Source: Ensifer sp. WSM1721
GTDB taxonomy: Bacteria > Pseudomonadota > Alphaproteobacteria > Rhizobiales > Rhizobiaceae
Direction: 5' to 3'
Length of the DNA: 64,000 nt
Assembly (NCBI RefSeq): GCF_000513895.2
Contig: NZ_CP165782.1
Location: 2,046,001 to 2,110,000, forward strand
The notes under the pieces are model-generated. The model did not search any database. It was not told the origin of the DNA and saw nothing but the letters and a program-made list of their open reading frames with translations. Positions 7,544-18,530 of the stretch are shown piece by piece; position 1 is the first letter of the stretch; the number at the start of each line of letters is the position of its first letter. A program made the translations under genes and the position numbers.

Positions 7544-7735
7544 GAAACAAAGGCGATGCCGAAGCATCGCCTGCTGGTCGGCTTGAGACCGACCATGCCC
7601 GCGAGCCTGAGGAGGAGGAGCGCTCGAGCGGGCTCTACAATTCCGAAGCTGGCCACCCTTGAGGGAGGAGGAGAACGGATGACCAACCATTCTCGGAACC
7701 GCAGTTCTTTGAACCGGACTTTCGTCCGTGTTCGT
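7544..7735 (-). ncRNA. Candidate trans-acting small RNA with two anti-SD loops
   Basis: Minus-strand structured RNA candidate of about 190 nt. From 5' to 3' it has a GAAA-tetraloop hairpin CGGAC/GTCCG (7715-7728), then a long hairpin (7641-7698) whose loop exposes CTCCTCCTCCC. Next is a hairpin with stem GCCCGC/GCGGGC (7597-7633) whose loop is CTCCTCCTC, then a hairpin TGGTCGG/CCGACCA (7575-7595). Last is a perfect nine-base terminator stem AGGCGATGC/GCATCGCCT with UUCG loop (7551-7572) running into TTGTTTC. A TATAAG box (7743-7748) sits where a -10 would be. CCUCCUCCC-type loops are known from alphaproteobacterial riboregulators that block ribosome-binding sites; assignment to that class is inference, as no homology search was possible. 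Confidence 0.6.
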
Positions 7736-7970
7736 TGGCGCGCTTATAAACCATAATTTTGATAGAGAAAGATTTATTTCGGCATGGGAGCCATGCGCCT
7801 GGCGCATAAGTATGATAAATGCGCGAACACGCTTCCGGTTCGACTGATGCATTCGAACGCACCGGCAGGCTGTTTACGGCAGGATGTCGCCTCTTTCCCC
7901 CGAAGTGGCCTTTCCGCTAACATGCATCCATCTCGCCCTGCGGTTTGCCGCCAACCTACCGGAAATGTCC

Positions 7971-9812
7971 ATGTTTCAGTCCTTTGAAGTCACCTCGACG
8001 CCTCAATTCGGAAAGGAGCGCACCGCCGCCCTGCGTTCCGCTTTCGCGGCTCTCGGCATCGACGGTTTCCTCGTCCCACGCGCCGACGAGTTCCAGGGCG
8101 AGTATGTGCCGGCCTGCTCCGAGCGGCTCTCGTGGCTGACGGGCTTCACGGGTTCCGCCGGCGTCGCGCTCATCACACAGCGTGACGCGATCGTCTTCGT
8201 CGATGGCCGTTACGTCACTCAACTCAAGGAGCAGGTGGATGGCAGCGTCTTCACCGGTGGCGATCTCATCGGAGAGCCGCCGCATGTCTGGCTGGAGGGG
8301 CACGCTCCCAAGGGCTTCCGCCTCGGCATCGATCCCTGGCTGCACACGGCGGCGGAGGTGCGCCGGCTTGAAAAGGCACTCGCCGCCATCGGCGGTTCGC
8401 TCGTTTTCCTCGACCACAATCCGCTCGACCGGCTCTGGACCGACCGGTCGGCAGCCCCCCTTGGCCGCGTAACCATCCAGCCGATCGAGCATGCGGGACA
8501 ATTGGCCAAGGACAAGATCGCGACGGTTGCGGCAGGCGTCGACAAGGCGAAGGCCGCGGCCGTCGTGCTAACCGATCCCTCCTCCGTCGCCTGGACCTTC
8601 AACATTCGCGGCAGCGACGTGCCGCATACGCCGCACCCGCTTGCGCGCGCCATCATCCACGCGAACGGTCGCGCCGAGATTTTCCTCGACAAGCGCAAGA
8701 CCGGGATCGAGGAAGAGGCCTATCTGACGCAACTCGCCGACATCGCGGCTCCGGCGAGCTTCGACGACCGGCTCGCCGCCCTCGCCTCCACCGGTGCGGC
8801 GATCTTGATCGATCCCGATCTCGCACCCTTCGCGATCGGCGAGCTGATCCGCTTGAGAGGCGGCTCGGTGATCGAGGCCGTCGATCCGGCGCGTCTCCCC
8901 CGCGCCCGCAAGAATCCAGCCGAGATCGCCGGCTCCATCCGGGCGCATCTGCAGGACGGCGCGGCAATGGTCGAGTTCCTCGCCTGGCTTGACGGGACGC
9001 AGCCCGGCAGCGTAACGGAAATCGGCGCGGCCAAGTGGCTGGAGGCGGCGCGTGCCGCTGTCGGCGAGCGCATGCAGAACCCTTTGAAGGATATCTCGTT
9101 CGACACAATCGCCGGCGCCGGCTCGCATGCGGCGATCATGCATTACCGCGTCACGACCGATACCGACCGGCCGATTGAAGCAGGAACGATGTTCCTGATC
9201 GATTCCGGCGCGCAATACATCAACGGTACGACCGACATAACCCGCACCGTGGCGATCGGCGCCGTGCCGGAGGAGCAGAAGCGCTTCTTCACGCTGGTGC
9301 TGAAGGGCATGATCGCCATCAGCACGGCGCGATTCCCAAAGGGCTCGCGCGGCGTCGACCTCGATCCCCTCGCCCGCATGGCGCTCTGGAAGGCAGGCGC
9401 CGATTATGCTCACGGCACCGGCCACGGTGTCGGCTCCTATCTCTCGGTACATGAAGGACCGCAACGGATTGCCCGGCTCGCGACCCAGGAGCTGCTGCCC
9501 GGCATGATTCTGTCCAACGAGCCCGGCTACTATCGTCCAGGCGCTTTCGGCATCCGCATCGAGAATCTGATCGTCGTCAAGGAGGCATCGGAGATCGAGG
9601 GCGGCGATCAGCCGATGCTTGGCTTCGACACGCTGACCTACTGCCCTATCGACCGCCGGCTCGTTCTCCCTGCCCTACTGACGGACGACGAGCTCGCCTG
9701 GCTGAATGCCTACCATGCGGAAACGCGAAAAAAGCTGATGCCGCTGCTGGCCGACGAGGAGACGCGCAACTGGCTGACAGCCGCCACGGAGGCGGTTGAA
9801 CGTCAGAGCTGA
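7971..9812 (+). CDS. pepP: Xaa-Pro aminopeptidase (M24B, long form)
   Basis: 613-residue metallopeptidase that removes N-terminal residues preceding proline. Two creatinase-like N-terminal domains (about residues 1-300) precede the pita-bread catalytic domain. Metal ligands are visible: Asp in LIDSGAQY, Asp in GTTDITRT, His in HGTGHGVGS, Glu in NEPGYY and Glu in GIRIENL. The longer, roughly 600-residue type is like eukaryotic cytosolic APP1. The ATG at 7971 is preferred (GGAA six nt upstream, and the start MFQSFEV); a start two codons earlier is equally possible, and the longer frame from 7884 adds unrelated residues. No signal peptide, so cytoplasmic. Confidence 0.92.
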   Translation: MFQSFEVTSTPQFGKERTAALRSAFAALGIDGFLVPRADEFQGEYVPACSERLSWLTGFTGSAGVALITQRDAIVFVDGRYVTQLKEQVDGSVFTGGDLIGEPPHVWLEGHAPKGFRLGIDPWLHTAAEVRRLEKALAAIGGSLVFLDHNPLDRLWTDRSAAPLGRVTIQPIEHAGQLAKDKIATVAAGVDKAKAAAVVLTDPSSVAWTFNIRGSDVPHTPHPLARAIIHANGRAEIFLDKRKTGIEEEAYLTQLADIAAPASFDDRLAALASTGAAILIDPDLAPFAIGELIRLRGGSVIEAVDPARLPRARKNPAEIAGSIRAHLQDGAAMVEFLAWLDGTQPGSVTEIGAAKWLEAARAAVGERMQNPLKDISFDTIAGAGSHAAIMHYRVTTDTDRPIEAGTMFLIDSGAQYINGTTDITRTVAIGAVPEEQKRFFTLVLKGMIAISTARFPKGSRGVDLDPLARMALWKAGADYAHGTGHGVGSYLSVHEGPQRIARLATQELLPGMILSNEPGYYRPGAFGIRIENLIVVKEASEIEGGDQPMLGFDTLTYCPIDRRLVLPALLTDDELAWLNAYHAETRKKLMPLLADEETRNWLTAATEAVERQS

Positions 9813-9835
9813 TCAAGTTGGACGCGCTGAGGACG

Positions 9836-9880
9836 GGAGGCCCGGCGTGGGGTGGGGGCTTGGGGGACCGCCGGGCCTCC
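9836..9880 (+). terminator. Strong hairpin after pepP
   Basis: Twelve-base perfect stem GGAGGCCCGGCG / CGCCGGGCCTCC with a 21-base G-rich loop, 24 bp after the pepP stop. There is no T-run, so it may act with Rho or protect the 3' end. Confidence 0.5.
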
Positions 9881-10017
9881 GTTGGGAGGTCGATGTCTCT
9901 ACCAACGGTATTGTTATATTTGGCGCTGCTCGCCGCTGTAACCCGGAAATTCTACGGGTTGCGTGCCTGTTACTCGAAGTAATCTCCAGTTGAGCCGAGC
10001 GCGAGGCCCACTTCCCA

Positions 10018-10257
10018 TCAGATGCCAAGCATCTTCTTCGCCTCGCCGAGCGCTGCCTCCGCGCCGGCGTGATCGCCAGCCTGGTGCCGTTCCTCGCCCT
10101 GTTGGCGCAACTGTTTGACCTTGGCCATGTCGGCCTCGGAAAGTGAGGCGTTCGGCATCGCCGCGTCGATCGCCGCCATCGTGCTGGGGCACTGATTGGC
10201 AAAGGCGGTCACAGGGGTGAGCGCGAGCAAAAGGGCAATCGAGATTCTGACCATCAT
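10018..10257 (-). CDS. Small secreted hypothetical protein
   Basis: 79-residue protein with a clear signal peptide (MMVRISIALLLALTPVTAFA, cleavage before NQCPST). The mature part is a short helical domain, AAIDAAMPN...MAKVKQLRQQGEERHQAGDHAGAEA, resembling one TPR-like helix pair, with a single Cys near its N-terminus. A GGAG-type Shine-Dalgarno (rc of GCTCCTCC) precedes the ATG. It is convergent with pepP and upstream of the convergent azl genes. Function unknown. Confidence 0.75.
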   Translation of the reverse strand: MMVRISIALLLALTPVTAFANQCPSTMAAIDAAMPNASLSEADMAKVKQLRQQGEERHQAGDHAGAEAALGEAKKMLGI

Positions 10258-10374
10258 CTTCGCTCCTCCATGGCCGGAGGGGCTGGCGCCTCCGGCAACG
10301 AAAGAATGATAGTGCAGGATCGCTCCGGCGCCAATGCCGACTCGGAGCGCAGCGCCCGCTTGTCAGGCGGAATG

Positions 10375-10683
10375 CTACGAGATCAGATGCCGGATCAGCA
10401 TCACCGCAATCCAGCCGACAAGCAGCATCCGCAGTGTCGAGAAACGCAGCCCGATGCCGAAGGCGACGAGCATCGCGGCGGCTACATCGAGGCCACCGTA
10501 GACGAAGGCGGGTGCCACCAGCGTCGTCAGCACCGCCGCCGGGACGGCGTTCAATGCCGCTTCGAGCCGCGGCGGAATGTTCTTAAGCTGGGTGATCAGC
10601 ACATAGCCGCCGAAGCGGGTCGCATAGGTTGCGACAGCCGCCGCGATGATCAGATAGATGAGATCGAGATGTTGCGCGTCCAA
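10375..10683 (-). CDS. azlD: AzlD branched-chain amino acid exporter subunit
   Basis: 102-residue protein with about four hydrophobic segments (LIYLIIAAAVATYATRF, AVPAAVLTTLVAPAFV, AAAMLVAFGIGL, MLLVGWIAVMLI). It is the small partner of AzlC in two-component exporters of branched-chain amino acids and analogues. The start codon is TTG, with GGGAGG eight nt upstream inside the end of azlC, three nt after the azlC stop; the pair is translationally coupled. Family and pairing are clear; the exact substrate is not. Confidence 0.88.
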   Translation of the reverse strand: MDAQHLDLIYLIIAAAVATYATRFGGYVLITQLKNIPPRLEAALNAVPAAVLTTLVAPAFVYGGLDVAAAMLVAFGIGLRFSTLRMLLVGWIAVMLIRHLIS

Positions 10684-10686
10684 GAC

Positions 10687-11403
10687 TCAGGCCTCCCGTT
10701 CTGCGACCGGCACTCCCCTCGCCGGCCGTTCCGACGGCAGGCAAGCGGCGAGCAGGATGCCTGCGAGCGCACCGATGCTGACATGCCAGGGCGAGCCCAC
10801 GAAATGCATCGCCGCGACGGAAGCGATCGCGCTTGTCGCCACGATCGGCAGGAAGCGATCGCGTTTGCGGAAGCTCATGACAAGGCCGAGGAAATAGACC
10901 GGCAGGAGCACGTCGAGACCGATCGCTTTGGGATCGCCGATCAACTGGCCGAAAATGGCACCTATCAACGTGGTGAGAATCCAGGGAATGTAGACCACCA
11001 GCCCGAAGCCGAGATACCACGCAAAGGTGATCGGCAACCCGCGCTCGCCGCGCTGTTCCGTCTCGGCATATTGCGGATCGACGAGCAGGAAGAAGGCGAG
11101 AAGCTTCTGTACGAAGCTGAAATGACGAATGTGCTTGGCAATGGAGGCGGAATAGAGCACGTGCCGGAAGTTGACCGCGAAGACGGAAAGCACGACCAAC
11201 CAAGGCTGAACCTGATTGCCGAAGAGTTCGATGCCGACCATCTGACTGGCACCGGCATAGACCGTTGCGCTCATGAACACGGCGTCAGCGATGGTGAAGC
11301 CGTTCTCGACCGCCAGCGCCCCGAACAGCGCACCAAAAGGCGACGCCGCCAACATGATGGGAAAGCCGCCGCGCAACCCCTCACGGAAATCGCTTCTGTT
11401 CAT
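10687..11403 (-). CDS. azlC: AzlC-type branched-chain amino acid exporter
   Basis: 238-residue inner-membrane protein of the AzlC family. It has the conserved N-terminal FREGLRGGFPIMLAASPFGALFG, the segment FMSATVYAGASQMVGIELF and VFAVNFRHVLYSASIAKH, and about six to seven hydrophobic segments. A strong Shine-Dalgarno GGGAGGAG lies six nt upstream. It is the first gene of a two-gene operon with azlD. Family knowledge indicates export of branched-chain amino acids; specificity is not visible. Confidence 0.9.
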   Translation of the reverse strand: MNRSDFREGLRGGFPIMLAASPFGALFGALAVENGFTIADAVFMSATVYAGASQMVGIELFGNQVQPWLVVLSVFAVNFRHVLYSASIAKHIRHFSFVQKLLAFFLLVDPQYAETEQRGERGLPITFAWYLGFGLVVYIPWILTTLIGAIFGQLIGDPKAIGLDVLLPVYFLGLVMSFRKRDRFLPIVATSAIASVAAMHFVGSPWHVSIGALAGILLAACLPSERPARGVPVAEREA

Positions 11404-11597
11404 GAATCTCCTCCCGCAGGGAGCGCCGTGCGCGAAGGGGCGCGGCCGTAAACTCTTGCCGGAGACATAGGTGGTGCCGCAGCTTGCGACAATTCAATTG
11501 CACTGATGCAGTGATTGATTTTTCTGATGGGTTCAACCGGCGACCGCTCCGGACAGACGCCGTGTGTACCGAAGAGAGGCGGTGGTTCGACACACGC

Positions 11598-11630
11598 CCT
11601 CACTCCTGTGACAAGCACAGAGATGAGGGT
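11598..11630. repeat. Short palindromic repeat, CTGTG-acaag-CACAG core
   Basis: Imperfect palindrome built on CTGTGACAAGCACAG with flanking CTCACTC / GAGATGAG. The same core in the opposite orientation occurs at 60158-60190 with longer, perfect arms, so this is a third dispersed repeat family. Confidence 0.55.
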
Positions 11631-11645
11631 AGCGGGCGGAATTGG

Positions 11646-11752
11646 CTACAGCGCCGTGCGTCTTTTCAGACGCACAAAGGACGCTGTAGCACTTTGAATT
11701 GCTGCATGTTTTTGTCCTCAAATCGGGTACGATTTAAGGAAACATGCAGTAG
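11646..11752 (+). repeat. RIME1-like mosaic palindrome, copy B
   Basis: Full-length 107-bp element. The first imperfect palindrome starts CTACAGCGCCGTGCG and closes with CGCTGTAG. A spacer CACTTTGAATTGC follows, then the second palindrome CATGTTTTTGTCC...AAGGAAACATG. It differs from copy C at 14318-14424 by a single base. With the neighbouring short repeat it occupies the 386-bp gap between azlC and panB, in which I see no gene. Confidence 0.85.
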
Positions 11753-11789
11753 CCGTAGGGCGGACGCGAATCAAACCCGCCGCGCCTTG

Positions 11790-12611
11790 TCAGCGCTTCA
11801 CCTGAAACGTGTGCTCTATGCCGGGGAAGGTGCGCGCCTTCACCTCATTGGCGTAGTCCTCGGCCGCCTTCGAGATCGCCGGCGCGAGCTCGGCGAAATG
11901 CTTGACGAAGCGTGGCTTGAAGTCGTTGAAAAGCCCGAGCATGTCATCCGACACAAGAATCTGACCGTCGCAGGCCGGCGAGGCGCCGATGCCGATGGTC
12001 GGCGCGCGCAGGGTCGCGGTGATCTCGCGGGCAACCGGCTCAACCGTGCCCTCGACCACGATCGCGAAGGCGCCGGCATCGTCGATCGCCTTGGCGTCAC
12101 GACGGATCTTCGCCACTTCCTTCTCGTTGCGCCCGACCGAGCGGTAGCCGCCGGTCGTGTTGACGAGCTGCGGCATCAGCCCGACGTGGCCGAGCACCGG
12201 GATGCCGCGGCTGACGAGGAAATCGACCGTCTCGGCCATTTCCGCCCCGCCCTCGAGCTTAACCGCGCTACAGCCGGTTTCCTTCAAGACGCGCGCAGCA
12301 CTTCGGAAGGCCTGCTCCTTCGATTCCTGATAGGACCCGAAAGGAAGGTCGACAACAACGCAGCAGCGCTCCGAACCGCGCATCACCGCCTGGCCATGCG
12401 CGATCATCATGTCGAGTGTGACGCCGACCGTCGTGTCGAGGCCGTAAAGCACCATGCCGAGCGAGTCGCCTACGAGCAGGAAATCGACGTGCGGGTCTAA
12501 GAGGCGCGCGATCGGCGTCGTGTAGGCCGTGAGGCTGACGATCGGGCGCTCGCCCTTCAGGGCTTCGATACTGGCGGGACTCAGCCGCCGCCTTGCGGTC
12601 TGGACGCTCAT
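11790..12611 (-). CDS. panB: 3-methyl-2-oxobutanoate hydroxymethyltransferase PanB
   Basis: 273-residue TIM-barrel enzyme making ketopantoate from 2-oxoisovalerate and 5,10-methylene-THF, the first committed step of pantothenate (CoA) synthesis. Visible motifs: [14 protein letters not shown], the Mg/substrate loop [27 protein letters not shown], and HVGLMPQ. It starts two nt after the panC stop, forming a panC-panB operon. Length is typical. Cytoplasmic. Confidence 0.96.
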   Translation of the reverse strand: MSVQTARRRLSPASIEALKGERPIVSLTAYTTPIARLLDPHVDFLLVGDSLGMVLYGLDTTVGVTLDMMIAHGQAVMRGSERCCVVVDLPFGSYQESKEQAFRSAARVLKETGCSAVKLEGGAEMAETVDFLVSRGIPVLGHVGLMPQLVNTTGGYRSVGRNEKEVAKIRRDAKAIDDAGAFAIVVEGTVEPVAREITATLRAPTIGIGASPACDGQILVSDDMLGLFNDFKPRFVKHFAELAPAISKAAEDYANEVKARTFPGIEHTFQVKR

Positions 12612-12613
12612 TC

Positions 12614-13489
12614 TCAGGCAACCTTTGCTAAACGGGTCGATTTCGGGGCGATGACACGATTGTCGAGCAGCTTCGTCGTGCCGAAGCGAACGAAAAGCAA
12701 GAGCAGCACCGCCTTCTCACCAACTTCACTCACCGGCTCCAGCGTCTCGGGATTGCGCAGCGCCACTACCTCGGGTCGCGCCAGCGGCTCGCTGCGGAGG
12801 AAGTCGGTAACGCCTTTCTCGACCGCTGCCGGATCGGTCTCACCGGCTGCGATCAGGCGCTCGGCCTCGTCCAACGCCTTCGGCACGATCGCGGCGGCAC
12901 GGCGCTCTTCCGGCGTCAAATAGACATTGCGTGAAGAGCAGGCGAGCCCGTCGGCTTCGCGCACCGTCGGCACGCCGATGACCTCGATCGGTTGTGCGAG
13001 ATCCTCGACCATGCGGCGGATGATCTGGAGTTGCTGGAAATCCTTCTCCCCGAAATAGGCACGGTCCGGCTGGACGATGTTGAAGAGCTTGGTGACGACG
13101 GTCGCAACGCCTGCGAAATGTCCGGGGCGGACCGCCCCTTCGAGCTCGGAGCCGAGCTTCGGCAGGTCAACCACGGTTTCCATCGGCCGCGGATACATGT
13201 CGACAACGCCGGGCGCGAAGAGGAAATCGACGCCGCCCTCGGTCAGCATCTTCTCATCGCGCGCGAGATCTCGCGGGTACTTCGCGAGGTCCTCGTTCGG
13301 TCCGAACTGCAGCGGATTGACGAAAATGCTGGCGACGACCACGTCGTTCTCGCTGCGGGCGCGGCGGACGAGTTCCATATGGCCGACATGAAGATAGCCC
13401 ATGGTAGGGACAAGACCGATCGACTTGCCAACGCGCCGGTGCTCAGCAAGGGCATTGCGCAGTTCGGCGACGGTGGTGACGGTTTTCAT
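12614..13489 (-). CDS. panC: Pantothenate synthetase PanC
   Basis: 291-residue ATP-dependent ligase joining pantoate and beta-alanine. Nucleotidyltransferase signature: [18 protein letters not shown] (HIGH-like HVGH), [28 protein letters not shown] and SSRNVYL. The ATG at 13489 has GGAGGG eight nt upstream and gives the family N-terminus; the ORF extension to 13594 is unsupported. First gene of panCB. Together the two genes give the cell its own pantothenate supply. Confidence 0.96.
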   Translation of the reverse strand: MKTVTTVAELRNALAEHRRVGKSIGLVPTMGYLHVGHMELVRRARSENDVVVASIFVNPLQFGPNEDLAKYPRDLARDEKMLTEGGVDFLFAPGVVDMYPRPMETVVDLPKLGSELEGAVRPGHFAGVATVVTKLFNIVQPDRAYFGEKDFQQLQIIRRMVEDLAQPIEVIGVPTVREADGLACSSRNVYLTPEERRAAAIVPKALDEAERLIAAGETDPAAVEKGVTDFLRSEPLARPEVVALRNPETLEPVSEVGEKAVLLLLFVRFGTTKLLDNRVIAPKSTRLAKVA

Positions 13490-13846
13490 CTTCGGACCCT
13501 CCAATCCGCCGGGGCGGAAGAAAAACGCCCCGTTTCGCTGATATGGCGAGCAGCCAGCCCCGCGAAAAGGCAATTGCACAAATTTTGGCTGCAAGGTCTA
13601 TCTTGTGCAACGCAAAAACACAAATGGAAATGGTTGAGCCGCACCCTTGTTCCGGCGAAGACCCCGTCTTTGTCGCCGACCATTTCAAGGGTAGCGGGTT
13701 GGCCGAACGCTTCGCCGGCAGTCTTGGCTGAGCGACGCACTTGAAAGCGTTGGCATCGATGCCAGATAAAATTTCGCACGGGCTGTCGGCAGACGGCAAC
13801 TGCCTTCGTCCTTGGTCCGTGAAATCATTTCCACGAGGAGCACCCA
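13490..13846. other. Gene-less interval between panC and the VOC gene
   Basis: 357 bp between divergent genes, so it must hold both promoters. A 35-codon frame (13624-13731, MEMVEPHPCSGEDPVF...) exists, but I see no ribosome-binding site for it. No strong hairpin or repeat was recognised. Confidence 0.4.
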
Positions 13847-14251
13847 ATGCGCATGATTTTCGTCAACCTGCCGGTCAAGGATCTGAAAGCCTCTCGGACC
13901 TTCTTCTCCGCCCTCGGCTTCACATTCAACGAGCAGTTCTCGGACGAGACGGCCGCCTGCATGGTCATAGACGACAATATCTTCGCCATGCTTTTGACGG
14001 AACCGAAATTCCGCAGCTTCATCACTGGCGAGATCAGCGACACCTCGAAGGGCACGGAGGTGATCACCGCGCTTTCTGCCGCAAGCCGGGCCGAATGCGA
14101 CGATATGCTCGCCAAGGCGCTTGCCGCGGGCGGCAAGCCCTGGAAACCGGCGCTCGACTACGGCTTCATGTACGGCATCAGCTTCCAGGATCTGGACGGC
14201 CACGTGTGGGAATTCATGTGGATGGATGTGACGGCGCAGCAACAAGCCTGA
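13847..14251 (+). CDS. VOC-superfamily (glyoxalase-like) protein
   Basis: 134-residue protein of the vicinal-oxygen-chelate fold. Two beta-alpha-beta-beta-beta modules are visible: MIFVNLPVKDLKASRTFFSALGF, and the second module ending in ISFQDLDGHVWEFMWMD. The final Glu in HVWEF corresponds to a usual metal ligand, while the N-terminal ligand position is not His (NLPV), so classical glyoxalase I activity is doubtful; it is closer to the PhnB/lactoylglutathione-lyase-like uncharacterised group. GAGGAG precedes the ATG. Single gene. Confidence 0.85.
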   Translation: MRMIFVNLPVKDLKASRTFFSALGFTFNEQFSDETAACMVIDDNIFAMLLTEPKFRSFITGEISDTSKGTEVITALSAASRAECDDMLAKALAAGGKPWKPALDYGFMYGISFQDLDGHVWEFMWMDVTAQQQA

Positions 14252-14317
14252 CGGTCGGGCGGTTGATATCCGCCGGTCACCCGGCGGATATTCCACCGTC
14301 GCAGCGATCTCGGCGTC

Positions 14318-14424
14318 CTACAGCGCCGTGCGTCTTTTCAGACGCACAAAGGACGCTGTAGCACTTTGAATTGCTGCATGTTTTTGTCCTTAAATCGGGT
14401 ACGATTTAAGGAAACATGCAGTAG
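14318..14424 (+). repeat. RIME1-like mosaic palindrome, copy C
   Basis: 107-bp element, one base different from copy B. The second palindrome is perfect here (CCTTAAATC / GATTTAAGG). Same orientation as copy B, 2,672 bp away. Confidence 0.85.
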
Positions 14425-14433
14425 ACGCTCAAG

Positions 14434-14467
14434 AGTCTCTCACGGCTTAGACGCGCGGTGAGAGACT
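14434..14467. terminator. Bidirectional terminator candidate between VOC gene and ligA
   Basis: Ten-base perfect inverted repeat AGTCTCTCAC / GTGAGAGACT with a 14-base loop, located between two convergent genes. The flanks are A/T-poor. Confidence 0.55.
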
Positions 14468-14500
14468 AAATCGCCTTCTGAGTCCCCTCGAAGTCGCCCT

Positions 14501-16790
<2,290 letters not shown>

Positions 16791-16821
16791 AGCAATCGGC
16801 GCGAAAGAAAAGTGGTTGCGA

Positions 16822-18495
16822 TCAGCCGTTGCCGGCCAGCAAGCGCGCGGCCGCCGCTCTCGCCTCCTCGGTGATCGAAGCGCCGGCAAGCATGCGGGCG
16901 ATTTCCTCAGTGCGCGCCGCGTCGTCCATGCGGGCGACGCGCGTCGCAATCATCTCCGCCTTTTCCGCCGACGGGCCCTTCGAGATCAGGAGATGCGTCG
17001 CAGCACGCGCGGCGACCTGCGGCGCGTGTGTGACGGAAAGCACCTGGACGGTCTTCGATAGCCGCTTCAAGCGCTGGCCAATCGCGTCGGCAACCGCGCC
17101 GCCGACACCCGTATCGATCTCGTCGAAGACGAGGGTCGGCGCCGAGCCGCGATCGGCAAGCGCCACCTTGAGCGCGAGCAGGAAGCGTGAAAGCTCGCCG
17201 CCCGAAGCAACCTTCATGATCGGTCCCGGCCGCGTGCCGGGGTTGGTCTGCACATGAAATTCCACGGCGTCGATGCCGTCGGCCGTCGGCGACGCCGGAT
17301 CGCTCGCGACCTCGACCATGAAGCGCGCGCGTTCGAGCTTCAGCGCCGGCAATTCGTCCATGACAGCGGCCGAAAGCGCGCTCGCAGTGTTGTGACGCCT
17401 TTCGGAAAGCGCACGGGCAGCCGCGTCGAAAGCCGCCTTCGCTTCTCCGACCTGCATTTCAAGCTGCTTCAGCTTCTCCTCGCCGGCGTCGAGATCGGCG
17501 AGATCGGCAATCATCCTGACGGCGAGCGCCGGCAGTTCGACGACAGGAACCGAATATTTGCGGCTCGCGGCGCGCAGCGCGAAGAGACGCTCCTCGACGC
17601 GCTCGAGTTCCTTCGGGTCGAATTCGGTGTTGCGCAGCGCCCGCTCCGCCGCCATCTGCGCGTCGGAAAGCTGGTTCAGCGCGCCGTCCAGAAGTTCGAC
17701 CGTCTCTTCGAGCAGACCCGGCGCTTCGTGGCTCTTGCGCTCGAGCCGCCGGACGAGCGAGGCGATGAGCGGCACCGGCGACGCACTGCCGTTCAGGAAT
17801 TCGGAAGCCTCGCTGATATCGCCGGCGATGCGCTCGGCCTTCATCATCCGCGCGCGGGCTTCCGCGAGTTCCTCTTCCTCCCCATCCCGCGGAGAAAGCG
17901 CTTCGAGTTCATCTACCGAGGAACGCAAATAATCCGCCTCGCGCGCCGCCGCCTCCACCTTCTCGCGGTGCTTCTTGAGCCCGCGCTCGGCATCCTTCCA
18001 GGCGCGGTAGAGCGTTGCGACTTCCTCCGCGGCTTCGGTCGTTCCGCCGAATGCATCGAGCAGCGTGCGATGGGCGTCTGTGTCGACAAGCGCGCGATCG
18101 TCGTGCTGGCCGTGAATCTCGACAAGCGCCTGGCCGACCTGCCGCATCAGCTGCACGCTCACCGGCTGGTCGTTGATGAAGGCCTTGGTGCGACCGTCGC
18201 TCGATTGCACCCGCCGGAAAATCAGATCGCCATCGTCGTCGATGCCGTTCTCGCGCAAGAGAAGCCGTGCTGCATGACCGGTCGGCACATCGAAGACCGC
18301 AGTCACCTGCCCCTTGTCCTCGTCATGGCGGACGAGCGAGCCGTCACCCCGGCCGCCAAGCGCAAGCGACAGACTGTCGAGCAAAATGGATTTGCCGGCA
18401 CCGGTTTCCCCGGTTAGCACCGAAAGTCCGGCATCGAAACTGAGATCAAGCCGTTCGATCAGGACGATATCGCGGATCGAGAGCTGGGCGAGCAT
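16822..18495 (-). CDS. recN: DNA repair ATPase RecN
   Basis: 557-residue SMC-like protein for double-strand break repair. Walker A GETGAGKS (about residues 29-36) near the N-terminus, a long coiled-coil region rich in Glu/Arg/Ala in the middle, and at the C-terminus the ABC signature VASGGELSRFLLALK with Walker B LVFDEIDTGVGG. The start MLAQLSIRDIVLIERLDL is canonical. It lies 35 bp downstream of bamD on the same strand, an arrangement common in rhizobia. Confidence 0.96.
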   Translation of the reverse strand: MLAQLSIRDIVLIERLDLSFDAGLSVLTGETGAGKSILLDSLSLALGGRGDGSLVRHDEDKGQVTAVFDVPTGHAARLLLRENGIDDDGDLIFRRVQSSDGRTKAFINDQPVSVQLMRQVGQALVEIHGQHDDRALVDTDAHRTLLDAFGGTTEAAEEVATLYRAWKDAERGLKKHREKVEAAAREADYLRSSVDELEALSPRDGEEEELAEARARMMKAERIAGDISEASEFLNGSASPVPLIASLVRRLERKSHEAPGLLEETVELLDGALNQLSDAQMAAERALRNTEFDPKELERVEERLFALRAASRKYSVPVVELPALAVRMIADLADLDAGEEKLKQLEMQVGEAKAAFDAAARALSERRHNTASALSAAVMDELPALKLERARFMVEVASDPASPTADGIDAVEFHVQTNPGTRPGPIMKVASGGELSRFLLALKVALADRGSAPTLVFDEIDTGVGGAVADAIGQRLKRLSKTVQVLSVTHAPQVAARAATHLLISKGPSAEKAEMIATRVARMDDAARTEEIARMLAGASITEEARAAAARLLAGNG

Positions 18496-18530
18496 CCGGT
18501 TTCATATCTTCCTTGTCGGGTGCGGAGGAA

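Noticed and set aside
7679..7756. 25-codon plus-strand frame with a GGAGGAG ribosome-binding site
   Set aside because: The purine run is the complement of the anti-SD loop of the minus-strand RNA, and terminators point to the minus strand; kept only as an alternative explanation.
11484..12500. 338-codon plus-strand frame
   Set aside because: Runs through a RIME element and antisense to panB.
13543..13779. Short frames on both strands between panC and the VOC gene
   Set aside because: No ribosome-binding site and no recognisable protein features.
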